Of a stretch of 6,589 nucleotides of DNA, positions 6,517-6,589 are shown in pieces. Position numbers and translations under genes: made by a program. The stretch spans positions 1 through 6,589 of the forward strand of contig JACNJP010000326.1 in assembly GCA_014382465.1 (NCBI GenBank), in the 5' to 3' direction. The notes below the pieces were generated by a model. The model did no database searches and was not told the DNA's origin. It saw nothing but the letters and a program-made list of their open reading frames with translations. Source of the stretch: Planctomycetota bacterium. GTDB taxonomy: Bacteria; Planctomycetota; UBA1135. How positions within the stretch are numbered: position 1 is the stretch's first letter; the number at the start of each line of letters is the position of its first letter.

Positions 6517-6589
6517 AGATCGGAAGAGCGGCGAGGGAGCGCTCGGAGTGTGGAGACGCGCGGGAGTCCGCCCTGCTCCTCGACGAGCG
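6517..6589. other. Probable Illumina adapter read-through at contig end (artefact)
   Basis: AGATCGGAAGAGCG at 6517-6530 is identical to the first 14 bases of the TruSeq adapter. The following bases recall the rest of that adapter in degraded form; for example GAGTGT at 6546-6551 corresponds to its AAAGAGTGT segment. The minus frame stays open here but reads an Arg/Pro/Ala-rich string with no family resemblance. I would not annotate it as coding. Confidence 0.8.

Overview
This is a very GC-rich 6.6 kb contig end. It probably comes from a metagenome-assembled genome of an Acidobacteriota-like or similar bacterium (Planctomycetota or Gemmatimonadota are also possible). The guess rests on the GC content and on two large secreted VPS10/BNR-propeller proteins of a type expanded in those phyla. 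No rRNA or marker gene fixes the taxonomy.

Layout: (1) Positions 1-125 are a short leader in which the reading frame is already open, with two competing Shine-Dalgarno sites. (2) 126-3422 (+) encodes an exported VPS10/sortilin-like Asp-box propeller protein of about 1,100 residues. (3) 3475-4422 (+) encodes an exported thioredoxin-fold protein whose frame is crossed by a single in-frame TGA at 3724-3726. Reading this TGA as selenocysteine gives U-A-P-C at the thioredoxin CxxC position. A hairpin with a GGUC-type loop lies 24 nt downstream, as expected of a bacterial SECIS. A plain ORF caller would split this gene into an 83-residue piece and a 228-residue piece. (4) 4441-4476 is a strong intrinsic terminator. 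(5) 4508-5035 (+) encodes a small two-helix PepSY-associated membrane protein. (6) 5029-6516 (-) is the C-terminal part of a second VPS10/BNR protein. It converges on the PepSY gene with a 7-nt overlap and carries an EF-hand, a Gly-rich linker and a beta domain before its BNR blades. (7) 6517-6589 begins with a 14-nt exact match to the Illumina TruSeq adapter and is probably not genomic.

All four proteins look envelope-located. The central pair are a predicted periplasmic redox selenoprotein and a PepSY-type inner-membrane protein, flanked by two large secreted propeller proteins. No functional link beyond adjacency can be shown from the sequence. The most notable item is the selenoprotein. 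The rest of the selenocysteine machinery (selA, selB, selC, selD) is not in this window.
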